Shown here: positions 1-11,397 of the stretch, piece after piece
Layout: each line of letters starts with the position of its first letter
Numbering within the stretch: the first letter of the stretch is position 1
DNA from: Triplophysa rosa
Taxonomy: Eukaryota; Chordata; Actinopteri; Cypriniformes; Nemacheilidae
NCBI RefSeq assembly: GCF_024868665.1
Contig: NC_079891.1
Coordinates: 33,007,307 to 33,071,306 of the forward strand
Length of the DNA: 64,000 nt
Direction: 5' to 3'
Program-made: the position numbers and the translations under genes
Notes under the pieces: generated by a model
What the model saw: the letters and a program-made list of their open reading frames with translations, nothing else
The model's database searches: none
What the model was told of the DNA's origin: nothing

Positions 1-3000
1 TATTTTAGATTACCAAAGTGATTACTTGGAACTTTATGTCATTTATTTCATATAAACATTGATATAAACTGTAACAGGTAATTAATGTAAACAATTTGTG
101 ATTCTCGGACTCTGACAATCTGCAAAAGCATCTTAACTAAATACCCGTAAGTTTCATACCCCTTGCCGAATAAGCAAAATGTGAATAATTTTAACAAAAT
201 AAAAGGTGTCTGGGTTCATAGAAATGTTATGTTAATTTTATTTAGCGCTGTCCTGAATAAGCTATTTCACACAATAGACGTATACATATACTTCAGAAGA
301 CAAACCGTCTGAATTTATACTGATTGCCACATTAAAAAAATGTACATACCCTTGAATCTTTATTGTCTGTCGTTACCTGAATGATCAACGACTGTTTTCA
401 TGTTTTGTGTTTGCGAGTGTCTTGTTTAATTCATTTTTAGGTAATTGCGACTTTTTGTCACACTGACTTTGACTTTTTCTGAGTTTTTGACTCACAATTC
501 TGACTTCTTTTCTTAGAATTGTGAGACATACAGTACACTCACAATTGTAGACTATAATGTCAAATGAGGGAAAACTGTAAAACTGCTGTTGTTTAAAATT
601 ATTTGCAGAGGAAAGCCAAGTCCTCTGTTTGGTGATTTTATGCACCTTAGTAGTATTTCAAAGTATTCTAAATTATTAAATTACAAATTTTGTGTAATCT
701 AACAAAATACGTTACAGATTACTTTTTTAAAGCATGTATTTTGTAATCTGTAGTGAAATACATTTTAAAAGTAATCTTCCCAGCCCTGGGAGTAGTAGAC
801 TATAAAAAGTTTAGGAAATACTGGGTTACACTAGCAGAAGGTCAGAAACAACTCTACATACTTACATATGAACATGTTTTGAATAGTTTATCTCTAAACT
901 GTCTCATGGTTTATAAAACCATTTTTGTAGTGCAGTTTTATATTCATTTGCATGTTGCAGTCATTTCATTTAATTTAATATTTTAGCCAAAGCTTTTATT
1001 GTTCATTATTCGTCACTTTAAAATAGCAATTTATTACAATTATTGTATCAATGAATTATTTTATGCATTTATGGTCATACAGGGTGTCATACAGAGTTTT
1101 GGTCAACATAAAACATGAATCATGACGAGGCGTAAAAGAAATGACAAACCAAAAAACGAACATCCAAAATCAACACATTTTTATTTTAATATATCTTCAT
1201 AAAGGATGACTAAAGAAAGTTCGAGATGAGTACCAGTCGCTAAGCCATGAGGCATCGGTAAATACAAGCTTTAATATACTTACAACAAATACACGCAAAA
1301 ACTCAATCATGGAGGCGTCAAATAAACCTGCAACGACAATTTCAGAAAAGTAACATAAACCAGAGTGATGGAAAAGTGTTCATAAATAATCCATGCCCAC
1401 CAAACAAAATGCCCAAGAAAAATAAAATTACACACACACACAGTGAGAGAACACAATTCACAATGATGCAGAAATAATTCAGTCCATGGCAATGAGGTCG
1501 GATTTAATGATTGTAATATTCATTACAGCAACAGATTATTAAGCAAAGTCTACAGCCTGTTAAATAGGCCTGATATGGAAGCTGCTTATCATGGTTGTTA
1601 ATAAAATACCATTTTATCTTTTCATTACCCACATTCCCAATCATTTCCAGCGTCTCAAAACACTTCCTCAAAATTATAAACATTATAGCACATTTATATA
1701 TGTATAGATTCTGTGCCTTGCCAGGCCCGATATAGATTTTAAAATCGTTTTTATTACTTTCCTACATCATCACATATCCTGTCGTAGTATCCCAGAGCAT
1801 GAATCCCTTAAAAATGTTCTCATGCATGTAAAAACGCTCGACCGTACAAATATACACGCCCACCTAGCCACGTCATAAAATATACTTGAAAAAATAACAG
1901 CAGCAAGTTTGTGAGCATTTGACACCGGCACCATGTGAGAAGATTGTCTGTACCCGGAAATGAAGAAAAAGCATTTTTTTTCTTAAGCCATACCAAACTA
2001 GCGACACCAAACTTAAGAGACTGAATCGAACTTTCGCGCGCGTGTTGACGGGACCGCCGTTCTGTGTTACAACACGGACACTCCATAACTTGCAACATGC
2101 AACAGTCATATTAATGAGACGTGATAATAATACACAAATGCGTGTGCGAAGAAAAGTGCACTATTACTCATGTTATATTCTCTATAATACAAGAATGTGA
2201 AGCAATAAACAACGCAAAGCTTGAAAATCTGCCAAAACATTCTTAAGTATGCACTGATAAGTAAAAGTGTGATAGATACGGACGGTTATCTATCCCTTTC
2301 ATGGTAGGCTCAGGAATAGCATTTTAACCCAGGTAACTCTGTTTTGTCACAGTTAGGCATGATACAATTCAAGTGTCGATAATATACACGCGTGGCTCAC
2401 GGCGACACGTTTCATTACGCCGCCGCCGCCGCGCGCAAACGTAGGCAATGCTAGCCACGCAAATGAGAGATGGCTGTGCGCGCGACCTTATCTACAACGC
2501 ATCGTAGGAAGGAAAAGAAATTGTTCACATTCTGGAATATACACCTCCCATTATGGTGACGCCAACGACAAAAGATGGCAGAATGTAACTCCGTGAAACA
2601 CAGATGGGCCGTGAATAAACGAAAATCAAAACAAATCAAGGATACATTTTTTACAAGCACAAAATAAATACATTCATCCAATGACTGAATCTCAACAACA
2701 ACAACAAAAATACAGACAAAAAACTTACAGTAAAAACTACTTTCAATTGTTTATAAAAATGCATTGTCGACGAAAGAAAGCAACATTCACCAAAACAGGA
2801 CTTCTTCGTTCAAAGATAACAATGAGAAATAATTACAAGCAGTTGCGAAATGCAAACAGATTAAGCCAAAAAAAAGAAAGAAAGTCTTCGTTTAATGATC
2901 AAGCGATACAGCAGGAAATAGCGTGTGCTCTGAGAATGCTAAATCATCACTGCGCTTTAGGAAACGTCGCAAAATACAGCAGAATACATGCACCATTCAG

Positions 3001-3098
3001 TAGCAACCCACACGTGTTGGGCTTTCTCAGCCACGTTGAGTCTTTGTTTTCAATGTTAACGATATCTCACGATTGTTCCGTTTTGTTTGGAGTTTAGC
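1..3098 (-). other. ksr2: ksr2 3' UTR and downstream flank
   Basis: The stretch after the stop codon has no convincing coding region. Several minus-strand AATAAA hexamers exist (for example complementing 1180-1185, 359-364, 237-242 and 42-47), but in AT-rich DNA they cannot be ranked, so the 3' end is not placed. Bases 430-550 hold short inverted and tandem copies of a CACAATTCTGA-type motif. Bases about 650-790 look like the end of a short DNA element ending in AAAAGTAATCTTCCCAG. Bases 2389-2460 are GC-rich with a GCC run. Confidence 0.5.
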
Positions 3099-3245
3099 TC
3101 ATTTCACATACTCAGCTGATTTCCAGAAGTGCACGGGGTGCGACAGGCGACGGTTGCGCTTGGGCAGTTTCTCCAGAAGTTCGACGAGCTTGGAGAAGCT
3201 GGGTCGCTCCTCTTGTTCGTACGCCCAACAGAACAGCAGAATGTC
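3099..3245 (-). CDS. ksr2: ksr2 terminal coding exon (kinase C-lobe end and stop)
   Basis: The exon reads [17 protein letters not shown], then a leucine-rich helix [16 protein letters not shown], and ends [10 protein letters not shown] followed by TGA (3099-3101). The acceptor is a CAG at 3246-3248, and the exon starts in phase 0 directly after the preceding KEIS. This is the last part of the kinase-like C-lobe (helices G to I) plus the short tail. The conserved family tail is SHPGHFWKSAEL; here Gly is replaced by Val and the end is extended to EYVK. The 3' UTR begins at 3098. Identification is secure; the tail differences are read directly from the bases. Confidence 0.95.
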   Translation of the reverse strand, partial: DILLFCWAYEQEERPSFSKLVELLEKLPKRNRRLSHPVHFWKSAEYVK

Positions 3246-3643
3246 CTGCTCAAGAAAGACAAACAAGGACTTCCGATCAAACTTTTTATGACTGATTTTC
3301 TATTAAACGAGTGCTACTATATGGATTTTTGCATCCTGACCTAGCTCCTTGAAAGCAACAGATTACCTAAAACATCAATATTCCTTTTTTATTCACTTAA
3401 CCTCATGTCGAACCCAAAAGATTATGAATCATATAGTAACCATTTAATATATTAAATTATGTTTAACATTTCCCTTAGTCTTCTTCAGAAGAAAGTCACA
3501 GGGGTTTTGAAAACAGAAGGTTGAGTAAATTGTCATTATGTGTGAACTGTAATTATCACGTTCAGGTTAAAGGGCCTTGGAAAGTGTGTGTGCGTGTGTG
3601 TGTGCGCGTGTGTGTGTGTGTGTGTGCGCGTGTGTGTACTCAC
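3246..3643 (-). other. ksr2: ksr2 intron with TG microsatellite
   Basis: A 398-base intron between the last two coding exons. A TG/GTGCG dinucleotide repeat fills about 3585-3638, right against the splice donor. No other structure was seen. Confidence 0.85.
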
Positions 3644-3773
3644 AGATATTTCCTTGACCATGCCGATCTGTGTGAGGTTGGGCTTCATTCCACTCCCCAC
3701 CTGCCAGATAATGACTTCAGCCGGCTGGTTCTTAAAGGGCCACTCACGCCCATGAAGCTCGTACCAGATAGTG
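3644..3773 (-). CDS. ksr2: ksr2 exon, kinase C-lobe (TIWYELHGREWPF)
   Basis: The translation is TIWYELHGREWPFKNQP, AEVIIWQVGSGMKPN, then LTQIGMVKEIS. The acceptor is TTTCAG before base 3773 and the donor is GTGAG at 3639-3643. The exon opens with one base completing the Gly codon left by the 8309-8440 exon (GG plus C) and closes in phase 0. In known KSR structures this part of the C-lobe, around helices F and G, forms much of the MEK-binding face; that role is inferred from family knowledge. The donor sits beside a TG microsatellite (about 3585-3638). Confidence 0.95.
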
Positions 3774-3809
3774 CTGAAACACATGACAATGAAAGAAAAA
3801 TCAGATAAG

Positions 3810-4095
3810 ATCTTGATTATTTTTCCTAGACATCAAAGAAACTAAATAAAGAGCAACTTTTGCTGAAGTCCTCCGATGTTTCTCCTTAGAAAAAGAGTCG
3901 GAAATCTCGGGAATGTTTCTGTCATAAAATTTCAGAAGAGATCTCAACATATCTCGAACTGAGCTCAGATTTGTCACGTCTGCAATACAAAAGTCAATAT
4001 TATTGAAGATCTCAATATGAACTCAAACATTTCTTATCAAATTTACCCAAATTTATCCAATTTTACGTTCTACATTCATTTTACACCTCCATACT
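3810..4095 (+). repeat. interspersed repeat, GAGATCTCAAC family, copy 1
   Basis: Shares AGAAGAGATCTCAACATAT, ACTGAGCTCAGATTTGTCA and TCTGCAATACAAAAGTCAAT blocks with 38215-38530, and with the reverse strand of 60840-61110. Not assigned to a named family; terminal repeats were not found. Confidence 0.7.
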
Positions 4096-4708
4096 CTTCA
4101 TGGAATGAGTGAGCTTTTGAAAGCCACATTTTTTTAAATGTTTGTACAAACACCGTAAAACCTCTTTAAACTGAATAAAAATCTTTGAAAATGGGCCAAA
4201 TAATGTTTTCATGAAACCCAAATGATAATTTACAGAAATAATATTTCAATAAATCGTTCAATCTTAATCCCTGTGTGTGGGGATCAAATGTCCTCGTAAC
4301 AATAATAAAACCTGAGATCAGCTACATCGTGATGACCAGATTATTGAACGCTAAATGATGTGTATTTAAATTATGAAAAAAAGAAAAAAGGCTTGATGGA
4401 TAGTTTTAGGGGTTTGGGTTAGAAATTACCATTAGATCAGAATAAAAGTCCTCACGATGATATCCAAAAACAAACCTGTGTGTGTGCGTGCGTTCCACAT
4501 TTCTGAAAACATCTTCACAAATGCAGGATAGGTTTCAGCGGCAACAACATAAACAAACGTTACGTGGCCAAACAATCAATAACTGTTGAGTAGTTTTAAT
4601 TTAATTTATAACAATTAATATACAATAAAATATTTATATGAATATAAACTGAATATAAAATAAATTCTTATTTTATAACCACAGGCTGGAAGTTAATAAA
4701 TTCTGTTA

Positions 4709-5283
4709 TTAAAGGAGCAATGGGGACTTTTTAGCGGCATCTAGTGGTGAGGTTGTGAATTGCAACCAACGCTCACTCCACTCTCCCTTTCGAAGCACTA
4801 TGGCGGCTGACACAGAACAAAAGGTCTTTGCACATACAGTTGCACAAACATATACGTTTTTTTGTATTCGTCATCCTAAAAATTCGTCACACACAGAAAC
4901 CTTTGCACATTGAGTCCGTTGCATATTAATTCATCCGTAAATGTGATTGACACAACGTGAGGTTGTATTTATTTTTTAACATGAAAAAATTTCGGACTGT
5001 GTGTGCAAAGACCTTAAGATGTGGTCACGTTTTTGCTTCTTTGCCGAAGGAGATGACATATTTAGAAAACGCGCTCTGTAGAGAAGTTTGTCCGTTTAGG
5101 GCCACTGTAGAAACAACATGGCGAATCCCATGTAAGGGGACCCGCGGTGTACTGTATATAGACAGAAATAGCTCATTCTAAGGTAATAAAAACATAACGC
5201 TTCATTATGTAAGGTCTTTATACACCTCTGAAGACATAGTTATGAACGTTAAATTGCACTTCTGTCAATAGATCCTTCTAAAA
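4709..5283 (+). mobile_element. TTAA-ended DNA element, copy 1, interrupted
   Basis: Begins TTAAAGGAGCAATG and carries TTTAGCGGCATCTAGTG, GGTTGTGAATTGCAACCAAC and ACATGGCGAATCCCATGTAA. The same order of blocks recurs at 43079-43492. The copy is split by an inverted-repeat insertion at about 4821-5015. The right end is less certain. Confidence 0.7.
4821..5015. mobile_element. short inverted-repeat element nested in the TTAA element
   Basis: The ends AAGGTCTTTGCACA and TGTGCAAAGACCTT are perfect 14-base inverted repeats. The sequence between them is absent from the sister copy at 43079-43492, which shows it is a later insertion. Parts of it resemble, inverted, the stretch at about 51342-51385. 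The target duplication is unclear. Confidence 0.7.
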
Positions 5284-5435
5284 TAAAAATGATTTCTTTT
5301 TGAATTTCCAAACAGTTTTAATTACTGGTTTTTCCACCACAAACATCAGCATGTTTTATGCTTGGTTTTAAATTGCAGATCTAAGATGATTGGCCATTCA
5401 TCACATCTCTCCACTCAATGGTTGTTAATACGCTC

Positions 5436-5822
5436 TTAATGTCTTAAATAGAACGCTGCATCTTAATTACGATTTGCTTCATTTAATACTAATAGAGACT
5501 CAGTTGGAGGTCCTCACAAATGTACGAGTTCTGGATGAGGGCATCTGAAGAGTTTCTTCTATTTTTTTTTTTTTATCTTCTTTTTATTTTTTTTTATTTC
5601 TCTTTTTCTTATTTTTATTTTTTTCTTTTTTTGTATTATTTTTTTTTTTGTTTTTGTGTTTTTTTAATTTTTTTTTTGTTGTTTTTTTTTTTTTTTTTGT
5701 TGATTCTCTTCAGATGCCCTCATCCAGAACTCGTACATTTGTGAGGACCTCCAACTGAGTTTCTATTATTAATAAATGAAGCAAATCATAATTAAGATGC
5801 AGCGTTCTATTTAAGATATTAA
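5436..5822. repeat. long inverted repeat around a T-rich core
   Basis: The left arm 5436-5552 and right arm 5706-5822, 117 bases each, are near-perfect reverse complements (about 5 mismatches), for example GATGAGGGCATCTGAAGAG at 5533-5552 and CTCTTCAGATGCCCTCATC at 5706-5724. The core 5553-5705 is almost all T with some A, C and G. It could be a fold-back element or a replication or assembly artefact. Confidence 0.85.
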
Positions 5823-6207
5823 ATAATTGAACCAAGATTTTTTTCCCGCTTAAATAGATTTTACTATAGGTGGTTTCATCGGAAGTTAAAGACATAAATA
5901 GCAAATTAAGAAAAAGTGAAGGTAATTTTTTCTGTGGCTGTATACACAGTATATACAGAATGTACATAAATGCATTCAGACACAAAAGGGGTGATTCAGA
6001 AAGACTATAAAACCAGTCAGTGCATTTAACTGCCCACATCTACCTATTCAGTATTCAACAACCCGGTCCTCACTGTACACTTGAAGAGATTACAATACAC
6101 AATTCTTAAAGGTACAGTAAAAAATCAAAGCTGTTTATTGAAAGTTCAGATTTAGTCATGTAACCAAACTGGAATAACAATATTCACCCGAATGTTTTTA
6201 AAAACCT

Positions 6208-6377
6208 GTACGACTTTATTCTTCTGAAAGAAGATATTTTGAGAAATGTCCTTACACACTGGACATCAATGAGGGTCAATGTTATTTGGTTACTGACATT
6301 CTTCAAAATATCTTCTTTTGTGTTCTGCAGAGTCATACGGATTTGAAATGACATGCGGATGGGTAAATGATGAAAGT
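6208..6377 (+). mobile_element. partial MITE of the GGGATAGTTCACCC family
   Basis: Carries the internal blocks GAAGATATTTTGAGAAATGT and AAAATATCTTCTTTTGTGTT, then GACATGCGGATGGGTAAATG. The TTAA ends are missing or diverged. Confidence 0.7.
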
Positions 6378-6510
6378 ATTCTGATATGCCACCGGTGCTC
6401 AGCCCACCAATTCACATGAGACTACATGCAAAACTCCATCTGTAATCTGGAGTTAATTCCTGACCCGAGCCGTTCCAGAGGCAGCGAGTGTGTGGGCCAA
6501 ATGAAGAAAA

Positions 6511-6557
6511 GGATGGATGGATGGATGGATGGATGGATGGATGGATGGATAGATAGA
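6511..6557 (+). repeat. GGAT microsatellite
   Basis: About eleven GGAT units turning into AGAT units at the end. Confidence 0.95.
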
Positions 6558-7029
6558 TGAAGGAATACTGCTCTCTTAGGTCCTAACACGATTGCGTCCT
6601 CAGCTGTGATCTCCATATGGACTCTCTGCCACACTGTCACTCTATGAGAGCCAAATACAGCACCCACACAAGCCATCCAGCTGGTCACGCAAAAGCGCCC
6701 TTTACCTAGAGGTGACCCCAAAGCCGTTTCTCTGCTGTCCATTCTGCATCGCCTTTTCACATCCGCTCTTCTCTGGAAATGCGGCATTTTAATACAACAT
6801 GAAGTCTAGAGTAAAGCAGCTGTGCCTTATTAAAAGTAGATTTTTGGGGGGTGAATTGATTACAGTTTGTATTACCAAATAATTAAACTATGGTTACTGA
6901 GACAGTGGTATATTTGTGGTTACTATGGTTTTAAATACCATAGTTGAATTTGGGTTACTATAGGGAAATCATGGCTGAATTCATATTTCATGTATAATAT
7001 AGGACATTTTTTGTTTTACTTTATATTAA

Positions 7030-7141
7030 AGGAGTAGTTCACTTTAAAATAAGCCCCCATTGGGGGCTTATTTCCATAGCAGGAATGAAAATGACTATGG
7101 GAAGTCAAATGGGGCTTATTTTAAAGTGAACTACTCCTTTA
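7030..7141. mobile_element. small palindromic MITE (AAAGGAGTAGTTCAC ends)
   Basis: AAAGGAGTAGTTCACTTTAA at the left and its reverse complement at 7122-7141 flank a centre in which AATAAGCCCCCATTGGGGGC is itself palindromic. TTAA lies at the right border. About 112 bases, no coding capacity. Confidence 0.8.
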
Positions 7142-8208
7142 ACGGTTCATACAGTTTTTAGGGTTTTTTTGTGGGGGTTTTTTTGGTGTCACTCGATTTA
7201 AGTACAATGATCATTTTGATTAATTCTCTGCCAAATTCCAAATGGAAATCTTTTCATTCGCATTTACCGTATTTGCAGAACATTGAAACGGGTCAAAACA
7301 ATAAACAAGTTGCTATGTTTGAAGATCTTGAATACTGCAAAGAAAACAAGTTCACGTTCGTGTTTAAACAACACTACTAATGTTTTACATGTATTTTAGG
7401 ATCAGCTCAAACGTGAATATTATAATAATTGTATCACAGTTTTCATGTGTCTTGTTATGTGGTCGGTCTTTCACATTGCTGTTGGAAGACTTTGTCACTC
7501 CTGAAGTTTGTTTTTGTTGATATTCAACAGACGCTGGGCTTGAATTTTGATTAAAGGTCGAACTGAAGTGGACTCTTCGTGGTTTCTGCGGCTGTATAAT
7601 ACATAAAACTCAAGAACAAGAAAGAATCCATGATTTAAATCCTGTTTTTCATCATATTGAATCTTTGTGATAAGTCACCCAAACATAATGAAAATTCAAC
7701 TTATTATTGACATTTTTGATGGACATAGATATTCCTTTGTGTTGGCAAAGGTCATGGGTTCAATGGTCAGGGAAGATCCACGCGCGGAACCAATTAAAGA
7801 GACCATTCACAAATGTTCACGTAATCATCATTTCTACATGTATTGTGGTCATTCCAGTCTAGTGTCTGTTGAATTTCAACCAAATCAAACCTCAGGAGGG
7901 ACACAAAGTCATCCAACAGCAATGTGAAAGACTGACAGCATGACAAGACACATGAAAACTGATGTAAACATATATTACTGTTGTGTTGCTTAAAAGTGAA
8001 TATGAACTTGTTTTCTTAGCAGTATTTGAGGTCTGAAAAAAATACAGAGCATCTTTTCTGTAATTTTGACTTGTTTCTCCACTATTCATTTTTTTGCAAA
8101 TTTGGGAGAAATAGTTAGTAGTTCACAGAATGAAACAAAAATGATCATTTTACCTAAGCACATACCTATAAATAGTAAATTCAGAAAAAGTGAAAATTAT
8201 GTATAATT

Positions 8209-8255
8209 AATAATCTTTACGTTTTCCGCGTCTGCCAAATGCATAAATGTAAACC
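8209..8255 (+). mobile_element. short LINE/SINE-type tail
   Basis: CGTCTGCCAAATGCATAAAT followed by GTAAAC resembles the 3' tail of fish L2-type elements (compare 49070-49105). Only the tail is seen. Confidence 0.4.
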
Positions 8256-8308
8256 TGATATCAGTGTTGGTGAAAACACAGGTGCAGTGAGAAGCAGAGG
8301 AGACCCAC

Positions 8309-8440
8309 CCAAACGCAAAGACATCAGACTGTTTGGAGAAAGGAAGCTGGTTTTCTGCTGTCTCAGGGGAAAGTTGACGGATGAGCTCGGGAGCGAGATG
8401 ACACAGCCAGCCGCTCGGGATCCGCAACTTATCTTTCCGT
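8309..8440 (-). CDS. ksr2: ksr2 exon, activation segment end and APE motif
   Basis: Reads RRKDKLRIPSGWLCHLAPEL, IRQLSPETAENQLPF, then SKQSDVFAFG. It contains the APE motif (LAPEL) closing the activation segment and the conserved SDVFAFG of helix F. The donor GTGGGT is at 8303-8308; the last two bases GG complete Gly in the next exon. The acceptor is a tandem CAGTAG; using the TAG restores the expected Arg-Arg after QAG, so base 8440 is taken as the first exonic base. A TC-rich polypyrimidine tract lies just upstream on the minus strand. Family human sequence has RREDK; here Glu is Lys. Confidence 0.94.
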
Positions 8441-8446
8441 CTACTG
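8441..8446 (-). promoter_or_regulatory. ksr2: tandem splice acceptor CAGTAG
   Basis: The acceptor of exon 8309-8440 has two AGs three bases apart. The downstream TAG gives Arg-Arg as in the family. The upstream CAG would insert one Ser codon without changing frame. Confidence 0.65.
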
Positions 8447-8488
<42 letters not shown>

Positions 8489-8693
8489 ACCTGAATTAAA
8501 AAACAAGACCAGCCACAGCACGTGCATGCTTTGAATCCAGATATACAACTAAAAGGTCATCATATTGACAGTTCTGTCATAAAAATATAACCGAGTGAAC
8601 GCAAGCCAAAGGTTGACCTCAGACAGCCTGACTTCTAAACACTTGACAGAGTGACGTCTACATTGTGCCCAGGCAAAGTTAACACAAAAATAC

Positions 8694-8862
8694 AAAACCT
8701 GCATGGCTTTATTTCTCCTGCAGAACACAAAAGAAGATATTTTGAGGAATGTTGGCAACCAAACGACAATGAACCTCATTGACTTCTATTGTACACAAAA
8801 ACATTTCTCGAAATATCTTCTTTTGTGTTCCACAGAAGAAACAGTCATATAAAGGTTTCATG
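8694..8862 (+). mobile_element. partial MITE of the GGGATAGTTCACCC family
   Basis: CAGAACACAAAAGAAGATAT at 8721, CTTCTATTGTACACAAAAAC and AATATCTTCTTTTGTGTTCC are the internal blocks of the family. Ends not preserved. Confidence 0.7.
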
Positions 8863-10725
8863 CATATTAAACGGACCATGCTTTGATAACCAGGCGTCCC
8901 ATCAGACATGTAAATTTCCCATGACTTCATCTCTCATAACCCACGAACGCCCTTTTAAACAAGCCTGACCTTTCACGATACTTCAACACAAGTGGGTCCA
9001 GCGTCCTCATCGTTCCCCCATAGCTGCTACAGTAGATGTCGCCATAGATGGATGTGATATTTGAAACAGGAGCAAATCCCATAATAATCAGATCTTATTA
9101 CAAAACCCCGTCAGGTGCTGAGTCATAACGCATAACTCGTGTAAAACGCTGTTATTGAAAGCCAAGCTCGCGCCTTACAGATAAACAATTCATAATTATG
9201 GCGGAGCACGCGAGCCCCCGGTGACTTGCGATATATGCTGTTTCAAATACTATCCCGTCCTTCTAATAACTCCTGATGATCGTTCACGTGGCCATGGAGG
9301 TGTGGGAGTGGGCTGATCAGAACGCCGAAAGGATCCAAGACTTCATCACAGCACGGCCGCGATGTAAACTCGGAGATTGCCGCCAACGTATGTAAACGCT
9401 ATCGTGCGAAATGGGCCTCATAATCAGACGAGCCGATGTGTACGAGCGTTTGTAATATCGCTCCGTCAGGATGTTGATTTGCCACTTTTCATGCCAATGA
9501 AAACATTTTCAAAATGCAAACAGAAAGTGGACGGAGGCCAAAACATCATCAGCGACGGCGAGCGTTTCATGCTGGCCCACATTGCAGACTCCTCTGCGCT
9601 GTCGAGACAATGCATTCATTAAACGTATTTATACGCAATCAAATATATAAAATAGAACAGAAATGAGAGTACAGCTCACCATGCAACACAAATTCATGAT
9701 TTGGTTGGAAGCAAATGTGTGGGTCACACAACTGGGTCACATTGCATCCCCCCCAAAAAGAAAACATTTTTGCAATTAAAATTAGACACGATTTATGACT
9801 GTTAAGATTTCTTCCATTGTTACATTATTTTAATGTGCATGAAAATGAGCATGGAATTGTGAGCAAATAATACATTGCAAGACATTTTTATTTATTCATT
9901 TATTTTGAGAGGCAAAATGACCCAAGATATGAAGTCTTGATTTCCGTTAAAAATAATAATAATTTACTGTAGGAAGGATTAGCTTGAATTAAGTTTGTCT
10001 TTCTAGCCCCATTGGCAGCTATTTTAGTATAATCTCACTTAATTTTAATTATTTTTTTACAAAAAACATTTCGCACCTCAAGTAAATCTTAATTCAAGAA
10101 TTTTGGATATACAGTATGTGCTGGACAACAAAACAAAAGTAAGAAAACAAAAAAGTGTTTTTGAAGTATAATACCTGAAACTCCCTTGAATATTTATTTT
10201 TACAACATTTAGGAAGAATTCATAAATAAATCCACAGATTATAAAAAATGATCTACTCAGGCTGTATTTACTCTTATTCGAAAATGTTTTCATTGTTGTA
10301 TATATATACACTATATACATTTATGCAATATATAACATATACATTATATGTGTTTATTTACATTATACATGTAAATTATACATTATCTGTGTATTTTGTT
10401 ATGCTGATTTAAATTAAATATCCGTGTATTACAGTAGATTTGTACTGCAAAAGAGTAAAATAAAATACTGCATTACAGAGAATAAGTGAACTGTTAGGAG
10501 ACAAGACTTAATCATAAAAATATTTAGGGTTCTAAAAAGGGGCCTCATTTTCTATAACAGACACATCTTGTTATCCTTGCTCTTCTGGTTTTGGGGTGAA
10601 ATGACCCAGACATGTTTTGTAAGATTGAATGAATTTAGTTCCATTCTAAAAAGTATTAGCCTACGTACTTTACAAGAGTACCAGTAATTTAAAGGTGGGG
10701 TGGTTGATTTGGAAAGGTGCTAATT

Positions 10726-11274
10726 TTAGCCTGCTAGCACTGAAATGATAATCCCACCCTCTATGCGATTCGCCGTCCAAAACCACGCCTCCTCCAAACA
10801 CATGAGCGTATTTCGTAAATCCACGTTAACGAATGGCAAACTAAATTCATTAAATTCTTCTCGAAGCATGTACATACCTGTCCAAAAAAAGAGAGCAACC
10901 ATGGAATCGTCTTTCAGACCCTTTGCCTGCCTGAGCTGTATCCATCGTGTAAAAGATGAACTGATGTTAATTCGAGTTTTTCCTCTTTCATGATCCAGAC
11001 GTTTTTTCGTCACTGCTTTTTCAAAAACTGACTTTCGTTTTGTAGATTTACTTGTTGTCGGTTCCGCAGGAAAGTTTGATTGTTGCTGATTGTCCGCCAT
11101 TCTCCCTACATTGACACAGCGGACGTGAGCGCGCTGATGGCGTATGATGTCTGCGTGAACAGGGTGCGCAGTGGTATGCAAAATACGTTGGCTAAAAATG
11201 TACACATGACCAGTCACAGCGCTCGGCCAGAACGCTTTGATTGGGCAAACGTTTTTTGGTCCTACGCCTTTCAC
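10726..11274 (-). pseudogene. transposon-borne open frame (MADNQQQSNFPAEPTTSK)
   Basis: From an internal Met near 11100 it reads MADNQQQSNFPAEPTTSKS, KRKSVFEKAVTKKRLDHERG, KTRINISSSFTRWIQLRQ, AKGLKDDSMVALFF. The pattern of a basic region, ERGKTRxNI, a tryptophan and GLKxDxxVALFF recurs in many fish repeats. No catalytic residues of a transposase are present. It lies inside a TTAA-ended element, so it is treated as a remnant and not a host gene. Confidence 0.5.
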
Positions 11275-11397
11275 AGACGATACAAAATTATAAAAATATT
11301 ATTTGACCACTATACTTCTTGATTGCTATCAGGATGTAAAGAGATTTCCAACCAACATGACAAAAAATGTTTCTGGACAGGAACAGGATCACCCACC

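Larger units (their letters stand above)
3774..8308 (-). other. ksr2: ksr2 intron, 4.5 kb, repeat-rich
   Basis: Holds a GAGATCTCAAC-type interspersed repeat (3810-4095), a TTAA-ended element with a nested inverted-repeat insertion (4709-5283), a palindrome around a T-rich core (5436-5822), a partial MITE (6208-6377), a GGAT microsatellite (6511-6557), a second palindromic MITE (7030-7141) and a LINE/SINE-type tail (8209-8255). Bases 7142-8208 show nothing recognisable. Confidence 0.8.

Noticed and set aside
1180..1185. Minus-strand AATAAA as the ksr2 poly(A) signal
   Set aside because: Several equal hexamers occur in this AT-rich stretch and KSR2 3' UTRs can be long, so no single one can be supported.
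2681..3097. 138-residue plus-strand frame ending next to the ksr2 stop
   Set aside because: Low-complexity Gln/Lys start, antisense to the ksr2 3' UTR, and no family features.
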